Origin: DASQPR01 sp963836775
GTDB lineage: Bacteria > Actinomycetota > Actinomycetes > Mycobacteriales > Micromonosporaceae
Length of the DNA stretch: 64,000 bases
Assembly (NCBI GenBank): GCA_963836775.1
Contig: CAWIKR010000003.1
Coordinates: 1,054,001 to 1,118,000 of the forward strand
Direction of reading: 5' to 3'
Shown piece by piece: positions 8,350-17,859 of this stretch; within the stretch, counting starts at the first letter, position 1; each line of letters begins with the position of its first letter. The translations under genes and the position numbers were made by a program. The notes below the pieces were generated by a model. That model saw only the letters and a list, made by a program, of their open reading frames with translations, was not told the origin of the DNA and ran no database searches.

Positions 8350-10557
8350 ATGGCCGGTGAGCGGGATCGTGATCCCCGGCGAGTGCCCCGCCGCGTCCAG
8401 GAAGTTCCCGAGATCGCACCGCGTGGCCCGCGGCGCACCGGTGCCGGTGGCACCGGGCGCGGCGGGATCTCGGAAGCACGGGCTTACACACCGCGAGGCC
8501 GGACCGTACGGGAGACCGGTCCGGCCCGCTCGTCCGACTCGGACCGGCCCGCCCTGCGCCTCGTCGCGGGCGGGCCGGCCGAGCCGTCGACGGCCGACGA
8601 ACCGCGCACTCCCCGTGCACGCAGCACCGCGCCCGGCACGGCCGCCGCTCGAAAGCCGGCCCCTCGAAAGGCGGCGCCGGCCGGCGGTCCGCTGACCGCG
8701 GTGCCGGGCCGGGGTGCCGGCGGCGGTCGCTCGGCCGCGGTCAAAGCGTCCGGATCCCGGCCCACCGGGCCCAAGCCGCCGAGTGCCGGCAAGCCCGCGG
8801 CGACCCGCCCGGCCAAGCCGCGGCGGCTGTTCTCACCGGGCAAGCGGCTGCGCGCCGGTACGGCGATCATGCTTCTCGTCTTTGTCGTGCTGGCCGGCCG
8901 GATGGTGCAGCTGCAGCTGACCGACGGCCGGGCCTATGCGGCTCAGGGCCTCAAGGACCGGCTCAAGTCGGTGTCGATCAGCGCACCCCGGGGCTCGATC
9001 CTGGACCGGGACGGCAACGTCCTGGCGCAGAGCGTCGACGCCTTTTACGTGTACGCGGATCCGACCCAGGTGAAGAACCCGCTGTCCACCGCGACCGCAC
9101 TGCGTACGCCGCTCGGCATCCCGGTCTCCCAGTTGTTGCCGCTGCTGTCCACCAAGGTGCGCCCGAGTGGCGAGCCGGACCAGTTCGAATACCTCGCGCG
9201 CGGCGTCAGCTCAGCGACCGAGCAGCAGGTCCGGGCGCTGGACCTGCCGGGCATCCAGACCGCTCCGGACCAGAAGCGCGATGACCCGGGCGGCGAGCTG
9301 GCGGCCAACCTGATCGGATTCACCGGGGCCGACATGCACGGCCTCGGCGGACTTGAGGCCGCCTATGACAAGGTGCTCTCCGGCACCGATGGCAAGCACA
9401 CCTTCGAGGTCGGCATTGGCGACCTGATGACCCAGCTGCCGGGCGGCTACGACGAGACCAATCCGGCCCGGCCGGGCACCACGCTGCAGCTGACCATCGA
9501 TCGCGACCTGCAATACGAAATCCAGCAGATGCTCTACGAGCACATGTCGAAGGCCAAGGCCGACTGGGGCGCCGCGGTCGTGATGAAGGTCGGCACCGGC
9601 GAGATCCTGGCCCAGGCCAGCTATCCGACCTTCGACGTGCAGCAGTGGCAGCAGTCGCCGACGGCGTCGCGGATCGACGCGGCGACCCAGGTCACCGTCG
9701 ATGCCGGCTCGGTCGCGAAGATCATCACCTTCACCGGCGCGCTTCAGGAAGGCGTGATCACGCCGAACTCGACCGTGACTATCGGCCCGACCATCAAGAA
9801 GGGCGACACCACCTTCCGGGACACCCACCCGATGCCCAACGGCACCAAGATCACACTGCCGGGCATTCTGGGCTACTCGTCGAATGTCGGCACCATCACC
9901 GTCGCCAGCGAGCTTGGCGCCGAGAAGCTGTACGAATATCAGAAGCTCCTCGGCTTCGGTAAGCCCAGCGGCGAGGGGCTGCCCGGCGAGTCCGGCGGCC
10001 TGGTGCAGCCGCCCGCCCGGTGGAGCGGCTCCAGCTATGGCTCGATCCCGATCGGCATGGGCATCTCGGTGACGCCGCTGCAGATGACCGCCGCCTACCA
10101 GACGCTGGCGAACAACGGCGTCTATGTTTCGCCACACCTGATCAAGGCGGAAATCACGCCGGACGGGAAGACCATCCCGGCCGCCGCGCCGGAATCGCAC
10201 TTCGTCCTGAGCCCGCAGAACGCCCAGGCCCTGCGGACCGCGTTCGAGGCGGTGACGTCGCCGGACGGCACCGGCCACAGTGCCGCCATCACGGGTTACC
10301 GGGTCTCCGGCAAGACCGGCACCGGCCTGCAGGTCAAGGACGGCAAATACGAGCCCGGCACGGTGGCCTCGTTCGTCGGCATGGCGCCGGCCGACAATCC
10401 ACAGTATGTGATCGGGGTGTTCACGCACGTGCCGGTGGGCTCCGGAGGCGGCACGGCCGGTCCGACATTTCATGACATGATGACGTTTACCCTGCAACAC
10501 TTCCAGGTTCCGCCGACCGGCACAAAGGCGCCCAAGTTCCGCTTTACCGCGAAATGA
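8350..10557 (+). CDS. ftsI: Septal peptidoglycan transpeptidase FtsI (PBP3, class B penicillin-binding protein)
   Basis: This is the D,D-transpeptidase that crosslinks septal peptidoglycan with FtsW. The roughly 165-residue cytoplasmic N-terminus is rich in Arg, Pro and Ala. One transmembrane helix (about 172-194, AGTAIMLLVFVVLAGRMVQL) follows, then a PBP dimerisation domain starting with PRGSILDRDGNVLAQS. The catalytic set is complete: SVAK with nucleophile Ser454 and Lys457, SSN at 510-512, and KTG at 655-657. At 735 residues it is longer than most FtsI because of the N-terminal extension. It sits between ftsL and murE. Confidence 0.95.
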   Translation: MAGERDRDPRRVPRRVQEVPEIAPRGPRRTGAGGTGRGGISEARAYTPRGRTVRETGPARSSDSDRPALRLVAGGPAEPSTADEPRTPRARSTAPGTAAARKPAPRKAAPAGGPLTAVPGRGAGGGRSAAVKASGSRPTGPKPPSAGKPAATRPAKPRRLFSPGKRLRAGTAIMLLVFVVLAGRMVQLQLTDGRAYAAQGLKDRLKSVSISAPRGSILDRDGNVLAQSVDAFYVYADPTQVKNPLSTATALRTPLGIPVSQLLPLLSTKVRPSGEPDQFEYLARGVSSATEQQVRALDLPGIQTAPDQKRDDPGGELAANLIGFTGADMHGLGGLEAAYDKVLSGTDGKHTFEVGIGDLMTQLPGGYDETNPARPGTTLQLTIDRDLQYEIQQMLYEHMSKAKADWGAAVVMKVGTGEILAQASYPTFDVQQWQQSPTASRIDAATQVTVDAGSVAKIITFTGALQEGVITPNSTVTIGPTIKKGDTTFRDTHPMPNGTKITLPGILGYSSNVGTITVASELGAEKLYEYQKLLGFGKPSGEGLPGESGGLVQPPARWSGSSYGSIPIGMGISVTPLQMTAAYQTLANNGVYVSPHLIKAEITPDGKTIPAAAPESHFVLSPQNAQALRTAFEAVTSPDGTGHSAAITGYRVSGKTGTGLQVKDGKYEPGTVASFVGMAPADNPQYVIGVFTHVPVGSGGGTAGPTFHDMMTFTLQHFQVPPTGTKAPKFRFTAK

Positions 10558-10594
10558 CGGTGGCGGCCAGATTCCCACGGTGGTGCGGCACGGG

Positions 10595-10600
10595 TAGGGT
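10595..10600 (+). promoter_or_regulatory. Candidate -10 box for a leaderless murE transcript
   Basis: TAGGGT ends 8 nt before the GTG start codon of murE. No ribosome-binding site is visible. In actinobacteria a TANNNT box at this distance commonly gives a transcript starting at or next to the start codon, which here would be an internal promoter of the dcw cluster. Confidence 0.5.
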
Positions 10601-10608
10601 CTAGCGGC

Positions 10609-12180
10609 GTGCCCGGTCAATCTAGTTATCCGCGCCCCGCCACGCCGGTTCCGCACTCGCTGGCCGAGCTTGCCGCGCTGCTGGGTGCCTCGATCAACGC
10701 CGAGGACGGCGGAGTGGTGGTCACGGGTGTGACCAACGCCAGCGACTCGGTGCGCCCCGGCGACCTGTTCGCGGCCCTGCCCGGCGCCCGGGCGCACGGT
10801 GCCCGGTTCGCCTCCACCGCGGCGCACGCGGGTGCTGCGGCTGTGCTGACCGACGCCGCCGGTGCCGAGGCCCTGGCCGCCGAGGCCGCTCGTGGCGTCA
10901 GCGACATCGACCTGCCGGTGCTCGTGGTCGACGATCCGCGGCAGCGCCTGGGCGAGGTGGCCGCCGCGGTCTACGGCCAGCCGGCTCGCAAGATGCGGAT
11001 CATCGGCATCACCGGGACCGCCGGCAAGACGTCGACGGCCTATCTGATCGAGTCCGGTCTGCGCGCCGCGGGTCATGTGACCGGGCTGGTCGGCACCGTC
11101 GAGACCCGCATGGGCGACCTCGTCATCGAGAGCGTGCGGACCACGCCGGAAGCCAGCGACCTGCACGCCATCTTCGCGGTCGCGGCCGAGCGCGGCGTGA
11201 CCGCCGTGGTGATGGAGGTGTCCAGCCATGCGCTGGCGCTGGCCCGGGTCGGCGGCGTGCACTTCGTGGTCGGCGGTTATACCAACTTCGGCACCGACCA
11301 CCTGGACTTCCACCGCGACGCCGACGACTATTTCGCGGCCAAGGCGCTGCTCTTCGACGGCCGCTGCGACGTCGAGGTGCTCAACCATGACGACGCCGCG
11401 CTCCGGCCGCTCTACACGCCCGAGACGATCACCTACTCCGCCGCCGGCGACGCGGCGGCGAACTGGCGGGCGGCCGACATTACTGATGACGGTTACGCAC
11501 AGACGTTCACCGCGTACGGCCCGGACGGCATCGTGGTCAAGGCCGGTGTCGCGCTGCCCGGCCGGCACAACGTCGCCAACGCGCTGCTGGCCATCGCGAG
11601 CCTGACGGCGGTCGGAGTCGATCCGCAGGTGGCCGCGAACGGCGTGGCCGCATGCCTGGGCGTGCCGGGGCGGTTGGAGCGAGTCGCGGCGGCCGGGCCG
11701 GTGACCGGCGTGGTCGACTACGCGCACAAGCCGGACGCCATCGTGGCGGCCCTCGCGGCGCTGCGCGAGCTGGCCGGCGACCACCGGGTGATTTGCGTAG
11801 TCGGTGCCGGTGGCGACCGGGACCGGGGCAAGCGCACGTTGATGGGCGCGGCCGCGGCCCGGGGCTGTGACCTGCTGATCGTCAGCGACGACAACCCGCG
11901 TACCGAGGATCCGGCGGTGATCCGCGCCGAGATCCTGCGCGGGGCGGTCGGTGCCGGGATGGCGAGCGCCGAGATCGTCGAGGTGGACGGGCGCCGTGCC
12001 GCGATCACCGAGGCGGTCCGGCGGGCCGCGCCCGGCGACGTCATCGCGCTGCTCGGCAAGGGCCACGAGCGCGGCCAGGAGATTCACGGCGAGATCCATC
12101 CGTTCGACGACCGGGTGGAGCTGGCCGCCGCCCTCAATGAGCGCTTCGCCGGCACCGCGGGCAGCGAGGCGGGCGCATGA
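10609..12180 (+). CDS. murE: UDP-MurNAc-tripeptide synthetase MurE (meso-diaminopimelate adding)
   Basis: This cytoplasmic ATP-dependent ligase adds the third amino acid to UDP-MurNAc-L-Ala-D-Glu. The P-loop ITGTAGKTSTAYL is at about residue 134. SDDNPRTEDP near residue 425 carries the DNPR motif that marks meso-diaminopimelate (rather than lysine) specificity, and LLGKGHERGQEI is the usual C-terminal motif. At 523 residues it has normal length. The GTG start lacks a Shine-Dalgarno sequence but has TAGGGT 8 nt upstream. The stop overlaps the murF ATG (ATGA), so the two are probably translationally coupled. Confidence 0.96.
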   Translation: MPGQSSYPRPATPVPHSLAELAALLGASINAEDGGVVVTGVTNASDSVRPGDLFAALPGARAHGARFASTAAHAGAAAVLTDAAGAEALAAEAARGVSDIDLPVLVVDDPRQRLGEVAAAVYGQPARKMRIIGITGTAGKTSTAYLIESGLRAAGHVTGLVGTVETRMGDLVIESVRTTPEASDLHAIFAVAAERGVTAVVMEVSSHALALARVGGVHFVVGGYTNFGTDHLDFHRDADDYFAAKALLFDGRCDVEVLNHDDAALRPLYTPETITYSAAGDAAANWRAADITDDGYAQTFTAYGPDGIVVKAGVALPGRHNVANALLAIASLTAVGVDPQVAANGVAACLGVPGRLERVAAAGPVTGVVDYAHKPDAIVAALAALRELAGDHRVICVVGAGGDRDRGKRTLMGAAAARGCDLLIVSDDNPRTEDPAVIRAEILRGAVGAGMASAEIVEVDGRRAAITEAVRRAAPGDVIALLGKGHERGQEIHGEIHPFDDRVELAAALNERFAGTAGSEAGA

Positions 12181-13688
12181 TCGACCTCTCCCTGGCCGAG
12201 ATCGCCGCGGCCACCGGCGGCACGCTGCACGGCGGCGACCCGGCGGCGCGGGTCACCGGGACCGTCGAGTTCGATTCCCGCAAGATCATTCCCGGCAGCC
12301 TCTTCGTCGCGTTCGTGGGGGAGAAGGCGGACGGTCACGACTTCGGCGCCACCGCCATGGCCGCGGGCGCGGCCGGGGTTCTCGGCCAGCGGCCGATCGA
12401 CGGGGTGCCGACCATTGTCGTGGACGAGCCGCTTGCCGCCCTGGCGCGGCTGGCGCGCTACGTCGTGGACCGGCTGCCGGACGTGACGATCGTGGGCCTG
12501 ACCGGCTCCTCCGGCAAGACCACCACCAAGGACTTCATCGCCCAGCTGCTGGAGCGCCTGGGCCCGACGGTGGCGCCGGCCGGATCGTTCAACAACGAGC
12601 TCGGTCACCCGTACACCGTCCTGAAAGCCGATCCGCGGACCCGGTGGCTGGTTCTGGAGCTCGGCGCCCGCGGCGCCGGCCACATCACCTATCTCACCGA
12701 GATCGCACCGCCGCGGATCGCCGCGGTGCTCAACGTGGGCGTGGCGCACATCGGCGAGTTCGGCTCGGTGGACGCGATCGCCGCGGCCAAGGGCGAGCTG
12801 GTCGAGGCGCTGCCGGCGGACGGGGTGGCGATTCTCAATGCCGACGATCCGCGGGTACGCGCGATGGCCGGCCGGACGCGCGCCCGGGTGGTGCTGGCAG
12901 GCGTTGCCCCGGACGCCGATGTCCGGGCCGAAGACGTGACCCTCGACGATCGCGGCCGGGCGTCCTACACGCTCGTCACCGGCGATGGCCGCGCCCCGGT
13001 GCGGCTCGCGATCACCGGAGCGCACCAGGTGTCCAACACGGTGATCGCCGCGGCGGTGGCGTTGACCGCCGGATTGCCGCTGGCCGATGTGGCATCCGCG
13101 CTGTCCGAACTGCGCCTTGTTTCGACACGAAGGATGGATGTCTTCGACCGCGCCGACGGTGTCACGGTCATCGACGACTCGTACAACGCCAACCCGGCGT
13201 CCACCGCGGCCGCGCTGCACGCGCTGGTCGCGATCGGTGCCGGGCGGCGACGCATTGCTGTACTCGGCTACCTGGCCGAGCTCGGCGCGCATGAGCGGGC
13301 CGGCCACGAGGAGGTCGGGGCACTGGCTGCGGCCCTCGGAGTGGACCGCCTTATCGTGGTCGGCGAGCCGGCGGAACCCATCCATCAGGGTGCCCAGTCG
13401 GTAAGTGGATGGAGAGGAACATCGGTGGCGGTGCCGGACCAGGATCGGGCGATCGAGTTGCTGGGGACGGAGTTGCGAGCGGGTGATGTGGTCCTGGTGA
13501 AGGGCTCGCGCTATCGCACCTGGGAGGTGGCCGACGCGCTGCGGGCCGGTGCCGGCGGTGTTGGTTTGGCCGGCTCCCCGTCACCCGCCGGCGGTGCTGG
13601 TTCGGCCGGCTCCCCGTCACCCGCCGGCGGTGTTGCTTCGGCCGGCTCCCCGTCACCCGCCGGTAACGGCACGGTGGTGGCTTCATGA
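12177..13688 (+). CDS. murF: UDP-MurNAc-tripeptide:D-Ala-D-Ala ligase MurF, with repeat-encoded tail
   Basis: MurF adds D-Ala-D-Ala to give UDP-MurNAc-pentapeptide. The P-loop GLTGSSGKTTTKDF is at about residue 115, ELGARGAGHI and NVGVAHIGEF are typical Mur-ligase motifs, and VIDDSYNANPAS lies in the C-terminal domain. The conserved protein ends near residue 462 (WEVADALR). A roughly 40-residue Gly/Ser/Pro/Ala tail then follows, made of three 12-residue units of the type GSPSPAGG, encoded by a 36-bp repeat. The tail is not part of the known fold. The stop overlaps the mraY start (ATGA). Confidence 0.95.
   Translation: MIDLSLAEIAAATGGTLHGGDPAARVTGTVEFDSRKIIPGSLFVAFVGEKADGHDFGATAMAAGAAGVLGQRPIDGVPTIVVDEPLAALARLARYVVDRLPDVTIVGLTGSSGKTTTKDFIAQLLERLGPTVAPAGSFNNELGHPYTVLKADPRTRWLVLELGARGAGHITYLTEIAPPRIAAVLNVGVAHIGEFGSVDAIAAAKGELVEALPADGVAILNADDPRVRAMAGRTRARVVLAGVAPDADVRAEDVTLDDRGRASYTLVTGDGRAPVRLAITGAHQVSNTVIAAAVALTAGLPLADVASALSELRLVSTRRMDVFDRADGVTVIDDSYNANPASTAAALHALVAIGAGRRRIAVLGYLAELGAHERAGHEEVGALAAALGVDRLIVVGEPAEPIHQGAQSVSGWRGTSVAVPDQDRAIELLGTELRAGDVVLVKGSRYRTWEVADALRAGAGGVGLAGSPSPAGGAGSAGSPSPAGGVASAGSPSPAGNGTVVAS
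13569..13664 (+). repeat. Three 36-bp-period repeat units in the murF 3' end
   Basis: A 24-bp core beginning GCCGGCTCCCC and ending CACCCGCCGG occurs at 13569-13592, 13605-13628 and 13641-13664, exactly 36 bp apart. The 12-bp spacers differ slightly. The same core with one base change occurs three times with the same period in the lspA tail (28828-28923), and once inverted in rsmH (6544-6567). Confidence 0.85.
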
Positions 13689-14815
13689 GCGCCATCGGCT
13701 CGGTCATCGTCGCCGTCTGCGTCGCCTTCGTGATCTCATTGCTCGGCACGCCACTGGCGATCGGCGCGCTGCGCCGGCTCAAGGCCGGGCAGCCGATCCG
13801 GGACATCAACCCGTCCGGGCACGCGGTCAAGCGTGGCACCCCGACCATGGGTGGGCTGGTCTTCATCGGGGGAACGCTGGTCGCCTACGTAGCCGGCCAC
13901 CTGATGCTCAAGACCCTCTCGCACGACTACATCGTGCCGCCCGGACCCACCATCACCGGCCTCGTGCTCCTCGGCCTCTTCGTCTTCTGCGGCGCGATCG
14001 GATTCTGGGACGACTTCGTCAAGGTCCGGAAGAAAAACAGTGCCGGGTTGCCGGCCCGGTTCAGGCTGGTGTTGCAGATGCTGGTCGGCGGTGCCTTCGG
14101 CACCGTCGCTCTTTACTTCGCGAGCCACGCCAAGCCGGCCTCCGCGTCCACCACCGTCGGCAGCACCATGATCTCGTTCGTCCGGGACATCAGCTGGCTG
14201 GACGTCGGCCGCGCCGGCGCGGTGATCTTCTTCATCCTGCTGCTGATGGCCACCACCAACGGCGTGAACCTGACCGACGGCCTGGACGGCCTGGCCACCG
14301 GCGCGTCCACCATGGTGATGGCCGGCTACATGTTGATCGCGTTCTGGCAGTTCCGGCACTGGTGCGGTGACGTCGGCGGCAATGGATTTACGCCGCAATA
14401 CTGCTATCAGGTCCGGGATCCACTGGAGACGGCGCTGATCGCCGGCGCGTGCGCCGGAGCGTTGCTGGGCTTCCTGTGGTGGAACGCCTCACCGGCACGG
14501 GTGTTCATGGGCGACACCGGCTCGATGGCGATCGGCGGTCTGGTCGCCGCGCTGGCCCTGGCGACCCGCACCGAGCTGCTGCTCCCGATCATGGGTCTGC
14601 TCTACGTGATCGAGACCGCATCGGTGATCATCCAGGTGATCTCGTTCAAGACCACTCGGCGGCGGGTGTTCCGAATGTCTCCGATCCACCATCACTTCGA
14701 ACTCGCCGGCTGGAGTGAGGTCAACATCGTCATCCGGTTCTGGATCATCGCGGGAATCGGTGTGGCGATATCACTGGGCCTGTTCTACGGCGACTTCCTG
14801 AGAACGGTGCACTGA
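13685..14815 (+). CDS. mraY: Phospho-MurNAc-pentapeptide translocase MraY
   Basis: This polytopic membrane enzyme transfers phospho-MurNAc-pentapeptide to undecaprenyl phosphate to make lipid I. About ten hydrophobic segments are visible. Family motifs are GTPTMGGL (about residue 55), FWDDFVKVRKKNSAGL with the catalytic aspartates (about 110), NLTDGLDGLATG (about 195), NASPARVFMGDTGSMAIGG (about 263) and SPIHHHFELAGWSE (about 335). At 376 residues it has normal length. The start overlaps the murF stop. A 128-bp spacer with a palindromic repeat separates it from murD, the only sizeable gap between ftsI and ftsQ besides that before murE. Confidence 0.96.
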   Translation: MSAIGSVIVAVCVAFVISLLGTPLAIGALRRLKAGQPIRDINPSGHAVKRGTPTMGGLVFIGGTLVAYVAGHLMLKTLSHDYIVPPGPTITGLVLLGLFVFCGAIGFWDDFVKVRKKNSAGLPARFRLVLQMLVGGAFGTVALYFASHAKPASASTTVGSTMISFVRDISWLDVGRAGAVIFFILLLMATTNGVNLTDGLDGLATGASTMVMAGYMLIAFWQFRHWCGDVGGNGFTPQYCYQVRDPLETALIAGACAGALLGFLWWNASPARVFMGDTGSMAIGGLVAALALATRTELLLPIMGLLYVIETASVIIQVISFKTTRRRVFRMSPIHHHFELAGWSEVNIVIRFWIIAGIGVAISLGLFYGDFLRTVH

Positions 14816-14838
14816 TATCACCTCGAGGCACCTTTCTG

Positions 14839-14885
14839 GATCTTGAAAGGTTATCGCTCCATATGAGCAACGAACGTTCAAGATC
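14839..14885. repeat. 47-bp palindromic intergenic repeat, copy 2
   Basis: It begins GATCTTGAA and ends TTCAAGATC, with inner arms ATCGCT and AGCAAC around a short CCATATG-like loop. Length and layout are identical to the copies at 5505 and 35459. It lies inside the dcw cluster between mraY and murD. As RNA it would form a hairpin of about 20 bp with a few mismatches. Confidence 0.75.
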
Positions 14886-14943
14886 GGCGGGGGACCGCGG
14901 CAACGGCACGGCCTGACGTCGGCCGGCACGGCGAGGAGAGGCG

Positions 14944-16333
14944 ATGAACCGGCGGTATCTGGTCGCGGGCACCGGCGTCGCGGGCGCGGCATGCGTACGC
15001 GCGCTGACCGCCCGGGGCCGTGACGTGATCGCGGTCAACGCGGTGGCCAACGCGTCGACGGCGGCACTCGAGGCCGAAGGCGTACGCGTGGTGATCGCCG
15101 AAGCGGTCCCGCCGGAACTGGTCGACGAGTGCGACGACATCGTCGTCTCGCCGGGCTTCGCTCCGCACCTGCCGTTCGTCAAGCACGCCCTGGCCACCGG
15201 GCACGACGTCTACAGCGAGCCGGAGCTGGCGTGGCGGTTGCGGGCCGAGGGAGCGCCGGCCTGGCTCGCCATCACCGGCACCAACGGCAAGACCACCACC
15301 ACCACGATGCTGGCGGCGATCCTGGCAGCGGCCGGGCTGCGCACCGCAGCGGTCGGCAACATCGGTGAGCCTCTCGTCTCCGACTCGATCGTCAAGCCGG
15401 GCACCTATGACGCGCTCGCGGTCGAGCTCTCCAGCTTCCAGCTGCACTGGTCGTCGACGATGGCGCCGCCGGTCGGCGTGCTGCTGAATCTCGCCGACGA
15501 TCACCTGGAGTGGCACGAGACGTTCGACGCGTACGCCGCCGCGAAGTTCGAGGTCTGGCGGGCGGCTGGAACCTCCATCGGCAACGCCGACGATCCCCGG
15601 GTGGCCGCCGCGCTGAGCCGGGTGGACGCCACCACGATCGCCTTCACGCTCGGTGACCCGGAGCCGGGTCAGTACGGCGTACGCGACGGCTGGCTGGTCG
15701 ATCACGTCACTCCGGACGGTCCGCACCCGATCATCGCGTCCGACGCGATCCGCCCGGCCGGCGCTCACAACGTCGCCAACGCGCTCGCCGCCGCGGCGGC
15801 CGCCGGGCGCCTACGGCATCCCGATCCCGGCCATCCGCGACGGACTCGCCGGCTATCAGCCGGAGCCGCATCGCAACGCACCGGTGGCCACCGTTGCCGG
15901 GGTGCTCTACGTGGATGACAGCAAGGCCACCAACCCGCATGCCGCGGCCGCGTCGCTGGATGCCTACCCCGCCATCGTCTGGCTGGCCGGCGGTCAGCTC
16001 AAGGGGGTCGACGTCGACGAGCTGGTGGCCCGCTTCGCCGCGCGGATGCGCGGCGCGGTGCTGATCGGCGTCGATCGTGCCGAGATCGCGGCGGCATTGG
16101 CGCGACACGCGCCGCAATTGCCGGTGGTGGATATCGCGAGCACGGATGATGGGGCGATGGCAGAGGCGGTACGCGCGGCCGCGGCCCTCGCCCAGGCCGG
16201 CGACACCGTCCTGTTGGCACCCGCCGCGGCATCCAAGGACATGTTCTCGAGCTATGCCCATCGCGGGCATGCGTTCGCCGATGCGGTGACCGAACTGGCC
16301 GCGGCCGCCGGGCAACCGCCGGCGGCGTCGTGA
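14944..16333 (+). CDS. murD: UDP-MurNAc-L-alanine:D-glutamate ligase MurD (frameshifted near 15808)
   Basis: MurD adds D-glutamate to UDP-MurNAc-L-Ala. The N-terminal Rossmann segment begins YLVAGTGVAGAACVRAL, the P-loop is AITGTNGKTTTTTM (about residue 112), and AVELSSFQLHW and LLNLADDHLEWH are typical. The frame is correct up to ANALAAAAAAG and then resumes one frame over as AYGIPIPAIRDGLAGYQPEP, VDDSKATNPHAA and LLAPAAASKDMFSSYAHRG to the stop. One surplus base in the GGGCGCC at 15805-15811 explains this. Because murD is essential, sequencing error is likelier than a true pseudogene. The end overlaps the ftsW start (GTGA). Confidence 0.92.
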
Positions 16334-17859
16334 CGACCGACGACACTCTCACCAAGCCGGCCGTAACCGCGGCGCCGGCCACTCCACCGGCGGCGAGCGA
16401 GGCGATCTGGCGCTTTATCCAGACGCCACCGGCTCTTCGCGGCCTGCTGTCCCGGCCGCTGGCGTCGTATTACCTGTTGCTGGCGAGTTCCGGCCTGCTG
16501 CTCGTCATCGGCCTCGTGATGGTCTTCTCGGCGACCAGCGTGCAGTCCTACGCGGCCAGCGGCAACGCATTCGCGTCGTTCAGCAAGCAGAGCATCTACG
16601 CCCTGGTCGGCCTCGCGGCGTTCTGGTTCACCCAGCGGCTGCCGGCCAAGACCTATCGCAAGCTCGCGGTGCCGCTCATGGTGGTCTCGGTGTTCCTGCT
16701 GGTGGTTCTGGACGCGGTGTCCGGGCTGGCGGACATGGGTGTGATAGGCAGCCCCAGTGTCGGTCCGGTGCGGGTGGACGATCTCTGGCTCTATGTCGGG
16801 CCGTTGCAGCTGCAGCCGTCGGAGCTGGCCAAGCTGGCACTCGCGGTGTGGGGCGCGGTGATCCTGGTCCGCCAGGGCCCGCATCAGAAGCGCTTCGGCG
16901 ACCTGGCACGCACCCTGTTCCCACTGGCGGCGCTGCTCTTCGTCCTGGTCGGCTATAACGATCTGGGCACCATGATCTGCATGCTGATCCTGTTCGTCGG
17001 CCTGATGTTCGCCGCCGGCGTGCAGCTGCGGGTGTTCGCCGCGATGGGCGGGATCGCGCTGAGCGGCGTGCTGGCGCTGACCATGCTGCACAGCTATCGC
17101 AAGGAGCGGCTGACCGGATTCCTGCACCCGCTCAGCGGCTGCGACATCCAGCGTCTCGGCGATCCGTGCTATCAGGAGCTTGAGGGCCGCTACGCGATCG
17201 CCAACGGCGGCTGGTTCGGCGTCGGACTCGGCCAGGGCCACCTGAAGTGGGGCCGGCTGCCGAACGCCCACAACGACTTCATCTTCGCGGTGATCGCCGA
17301 GGAACTCGGCGTGGTCGGCTGCGTGGTGGTGCTGATCCTGTTCGCGGTGCTGGCCTACACCGGCCTGCGGATCGCCCGCCGGATCGGCGATCCGTTCCGC
17401 CGGATCGTCGCCACCGGCATCACCGCCTGGCTGGTCGGTCAGGCGACGATCAACATCGGTGGGGTGATCGGTCTGCTGCCGATCACCGGCCTTCCGCTCC
17501 CATTCATCTCGGATGGCGGAAGTGCCCTGATTGTCGTGCTTGGTGCGGTTGGCGTCCTGGCGTCCTTCGCCCGGGCCGAGCCCGATGCCGCCCGAGCGCT
17601 ACACGCCCGTCCGCCGGACCGATGGGTGCGGCTACTCTGGGCGCCATTACCACCGTTGCCCCGCAAGGGCGGCGAGGAGGCGTATTACGCGGAGGCGAGC
17701 GCGGCCGGGAACAAGCCGCGCGAACTGCCCCCGCCGGTCCGCCGCCCCGCACGCACGTCCCACCCGGACCGCGCGGACCGATCCGATGGACCGGTCCAGC
17801 ACAGCCGGAAGCGTCCGGCGTCGGTGGTCGACGAGGTGACCCCGAGGAGGAGACGCTAG
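16330..17859 (+). CDS. ftsW: Septal peptidoglycan glycosyltransferase FtsW (SEDS family)
   Basis: This polytopic SEDS protein polymerises lipid II at the septum, partnered with FtsI. About ten membrane helices lie between residues 50 and 410. Conserved motifs are GPLQLQPSELAKLA (about 158), YNDLGTM (about 206), NAHNDFIFAVIAEELG (about 312) and GLPLPFISDGGSAL (about 388). A Pro/Arg-rich cytoplasmic tail of about 90 residues follows, typical of actinobacterial FtsW. The GTG start overlaps the murD stop, and the stop directly abuts the murG ATG. Length is 509 residues. Confidence 0.95.
   Translation: MTTDDTLTKPAVTAAPATPPAASEAIWRFIQTPPALRGLLSRPLASYYLLLASSGLLLVIGLVMVFSATSVQSYAASGNAFASFSKQSIYALVGLAAFWFTQRLPAKTYRKLAVPLMVVSVFLLVVLDAVSGLADMGVIGSPSVGPVRVDDLWLYVGPLQLQPSELAKLALAVWGAVILVRQGPHQKRFGDLARTLFPLAALLFVLVGYNDLGTMICMLILFVGLMFAAGVQLRVFAAMGGIALSGVLALTMLHSYRKERLTGFLHPLSGCDIQRLGDPCYQELEGRYAIANGGWFGVGLGQGHLKWGRLPNAHNDFIFAVIAEELGVVGCVVVLILFAVLAYTGLRIARRIGDPFRRIVATGITAWLVGQATINIGGVIGLLPITGLPLPFISDGGSALIVVLGAVGVLASFARAEPDAARALHARPPDRWVRLLWAPLPPLPRKGGEEAYYAEASAAGNKPRELPPPVRRPARTSHPDRADRSDGPVQHSRKRPASVVDEVTPRRRR

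Noticed and set aside
9211..12099. A 962-codon open frame on the minus strand across ftsI and murE
   Set aside because: It is antisense to two clearly conserved genes, has no domain pattern, and arises from GC-rich codon structure.
13569..13664. CRISPR-like array
   Set aside because: Repeats are in frame inside murF, spacers are 12 bp and nearly identical, and there are no cas genes. The tandem arrays at 32384, 34822 and 35372 were rejected for similar reasons.
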